From Rhodobacter sp. (GTDB lineage: Bacteria > Pseudomonadota > Alphaproteobacteria > Rhodobacterales > Rhodobacteraceae): DNA of 7,576 nucleotides. The notes below the pieces were generated by a model. That model was not told the DNA's origin, ran no database searches, and saw only the letters and a list, made by a program, of their open reading frames with translations. Each line of letters starts with the position of its first letter. Within the stretch, counting starts at the first letter, position 1. Shown here piece after piece: positions 6,012-7,576 of this stretch. Position numbers and translations under genes: made by a program. The stretch is from contig PNNE01000094.1 in NCBI GenBank assembly GCA_013824055.1, positions 1 through 7,576 of the forward strand. The letters run 5' to 3'.

Positions 6012-6059
6012 GCCAAATTCCTTCGAAGGAATTTGCAAAACTCTTCGAAGAGTTTTGGC
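6012..6059. repeat. Back-to-back pair of perfect 22-bp TTCGAA-centred palindromes
   Basis: Two perfect palindromes of 22 bp abut exactly at 6014-6035 and 6036-6057. Half-sites on the plus strand are CAAATTCCTTC and CAAAACTCTTC, each followed by its reverse complement. They share 16 of 22 positions and the core CTTCGAAG. Flanking bases give an outer GCCAAA (6012-6017) / TTTGGC (6054-6059) repeat, so the block may fold as two adjacent hairpins or partly as one long one. The element starts 4 bases after the ATPase stop codon and ends 4 bases before the permease ribosome binding site. It is A/T-rich compared with the genes around it. It looks like a repetitive extragenic palindrome; mRNA stabilisation or setting the subunit ratio is inference. 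Confidence 0.85.
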
Positions 6060-6061
6060 CC

Positions 6062-7576
6062 CTATGCCACATGATGCGCGACCTCCATGCCATGCGCCCC
6101 GCCCATCATCAGCCCGATCTCGTCCATCGTCAGCCCTTCGGTGGGCCGAGGCCTGGTCAGTCGCCCCTCGTTCAGCACCGCAAAGCTGTCCGCGACTTCC
6201 AGCAGCTCATCCAGGTCCTGGCTGATCACCACCACCGCCGCACCTTCGCCCGCCCGGTCCAGGACCTGTTGCCGGATCTGCGCCGCCGCCGCCGCATCGA
6301 CGCCCCAGGTCGGCTGGTTGATGACAATGACACTCGCCCCCTGCATCAACTCGCGTCCCATCAGGAACTTCTGCAGGTTCCCCCCCGACAGGGCCCGCGC
6401 CGCCACGTCGGGACCCGGAGTGCGAACGTCATAGGCGGCAATGATCTCCTCGGCAAAGGCACGTGTCGCGCCCCAGTCGATGAAGCCGTGCTTCGTCAAC
6501 CCCTTGCGGACACCTGCCGTCAGGAAGGCATTTTCCACCAGCGACATGTCCGGCGCCGCCGCATGCCCGTACCGATCCTCGGGCGCGGCCACCAAGCCTG
6601 CGCGCCGCCGCTCTGTCGGCCCAAGGTCGCCCACCGGCTGCCCGGCGATCCGCACCTTGTCCGCCGCCGATTTCAATTCGCCCGACAATGCGAGCAAAAG
6701 CTCATCTTGGCCGTTTCCCGCAACCCCCGCGATCCCCAGAACCTCGCCCTTCGCCACCGTGAAGCTGACCGCTTTCAACGAGGTCCCGAACGGAATGGGC
6801 GAGTTCACCGACAGGTCCGACACCCCCAGCGCCACCTCGCCCTTGGCCCCCGGCCGCCGCTCCGGAGCCTTCAGCGCCTGGCCGACCATCAGCTCGGCCA
6901 TCTCTCGCGCCGTCCGTTCGCGCGGCGTGCAGGTGGCGACCACGCGCCCCCGCCGCAGGATCGTCGCCTCGTCGCACAGCGCTTTGATCTCTTCCAGCTT
7001 GTGGGAGATATACAGGATCGCGGTCCCCTCGCTGGACAGTTGCCGCAGCGTCTTGAACAGGATTTCGACCTCCTGCGGCGTCAGCACAGAGGTCGGCTCG
7101 TCCATGATCAGCAGCTTCGGGTCCTGCAACAGGCACCGGATGATCTCCACCCGCTGCCGCTCGCCCGCCGACAGGTCCCCCACCATGCGCGACGGGTCCA
7201 GCGGCAAGCCGTACTCCTCGGAAACCGCCCGGATCTTCGCCGCCAACTCGCGCATCGGTGGCGGGTTCTCCATCCCCAGCGCCACGTTCTCGGCCACGTT
7301 CAGCGCCTCGAACAGGCTGAAGTGCTGGAACACCATCGCCACCCCCAGCCGCCGCGCCTCGGCCGGCTTGCCCGGCTGATACGCCGCCCCGCGCAGGGTC
7401 ATCGTCCCGCTGTCGGGCCGCACCAGCCCGTAGATCATCTTGACCAGCGTCGACTTGCCCGCCCCATTCTCGCCCAGCAGCGCGTGGATTTCCCCCTCGC
7501 CGATCGAGAACGAAACATCCGAGTTCGCCACCACCCCCGGATAGGCCTTGGTGATCCCCTCCACGCGCAGCAATTC
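6062..7576 (-). CDS. ABC transporter ATP-binding protein with two nucleotide-binding domains (BMP-type importer), start just outside the window
   Basis: The energy-supplying subunit: it hydrolyses ATP at the cytoplasmic face to drive uptake through the two permeases. The frame continues through the last codon (GAA), so the apparent TTG at 7573 is probably internal and only a few N-terminal residues are missing. Counting from that TTG, domain 1 is complete: Walker A GENGAGKST (34-42), Q-loop Q83, signature LSAGERQ (134-140), Walker B LLIMDEP (154-160) and H-loop H191. Domain 2 is degenerate: the Walker A position reads GVAGNGQDE without the Lys, the signature LSGGNLQK (395-402) is intact, Walker B ends in INQPTWGVD in place of Asp-Glu, and the H-loop residue is Gln (Q452). 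This asymmetry is usual for the sugar/nucleoside (RbsA/NupO-like) class. At about 504 residues the length is normal. The first permease follows 66 bases downstream. Confidence 0.95.
   Translation of the reverse strand, partial: ELLRVEGITKAYPGVVANSDVSFSIGEGEIHALLGENGAGKSTLVKMIYGLVRPDSGTMTLRGAAYQPGKPAEARRLGVAMVFQHFSLFEALNVAENVALGMENPPPMRELAAKIRAVSEEYGLPLDPSRMVGDLSAGERQRVEIIRCLLQDPKLLIMDEPTSVLTPQEVEILFKTLRQLSSEGTAILYISHKLEEIKALCDEATILRRGRVVATCTPRERTAREMAELMVGQALKAPERRPGAKGEVALGVSDLSVNSPIPFGTSLKAVSFTVAKGEVLGIAGVAGNGQDELLLALSGELKSAADKVRIAGQPVGDLGPTERRRAGLVAAPEDRYGHAAAPDMSLVENAFLTAGVRKGLTKHGFIDWGATRAFAEEIIAAYDVRTPGPDVAARALSGGNLQKFLMGRELMQGASVIVINQPTWGVDAAAAAQIRQQVLDRAGEGAAVVVISQDLDELLEVADSFAVLNEGRLTRPRPTEGLTMDEIGLMMGGAHGMEVAHHVA

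Noticed and set aside
6012..6059. The double palindrome as an intrinsic terminator after the ATPase gene
   Set aside because: The stems are A/T-rich, no T-run follows on the minus strand, and a terminator here would cut the ATPase from its permeases.
6062..7576. Loss-of-function of the ATPase because the second domain lacks the Walker A Lys, Walker B acid and H-loop His
   Set aside because: A degenerate second domain is normal for this ATPase class; domain 1 is complete and the frame is intact.

Overview
The window is GC-rich and its codons strongly favour G or C at the third position. Gene families, terminator style and an FnrL-type palindrome suggest an alphaproteobacterium, most likely a Rhodobacterales member (Rhodobacter/Paracoccus/Roseobacter type). 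This placement rests on recognition, not on a search. Every gene I can support lies on the minus strand, so the region reads from right to left. Long plus-strand reading frames are shadows of these genes.

Right part (about 7576 to 2796): a complete or nearly complete ABC importer of the BMP/PnrA (nucleoside or purine) class. The order of transcription is a two-domain ATPase (start just outside the window), a first permease, a second permease that overlaps it by one base (TGATG), and a periplasmic binding protein. A strong intrinsic terminator with a UUCG tetraloop follows. The binding protein is last, and both gaps in the operon carry structured DNA. A back-to-back pair of perfect 22-bp palindromes separates the ATPase from the first permease. 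Two GC-rich hairpins lie just before the ribosome binding site of the binding protein.

Middle and left (2764 to 307): three enzymes in the same direction. They are an aldo/keto reductase, an FAD-dependent amine/D-amino-acid dehydrogenase resembling DauA, and a small AhpD/carboxymuconolactone-decarboxylase family protein with a full E-x11-CxxC-x3-H redox motif. An FNR-like palindrome (TTGAC-N4-GTCAA) overlaps the dehydrogenase stop codon. A GC hairpin encloses the ribosome binding site of the AhpD-like gene, so this small gene may have its own oxygen- or structure-dependent control.

Left edge (210 to 1): the first 70 codons of a lipoprotein with the opening strand of a GH25 (lysozyme-type) muramidase domain; the gene runs off the window.

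How they work together: the transporter genes form one clear functional unit, bringing a purine base or nucleoside (substrate not proven) from the periplasm to the cytoplasm. The three enzymes could form a small oxidoreductase group, but nothing in the sequence ties them to the imported substrate, and the terminator separates them from the transporter. I see no mobile element, CRISPR array, RNA gene or clearly new system. The most unusual items are the non-coding structures between genes and the altered substrate pocket of the DauA-like enzyme.
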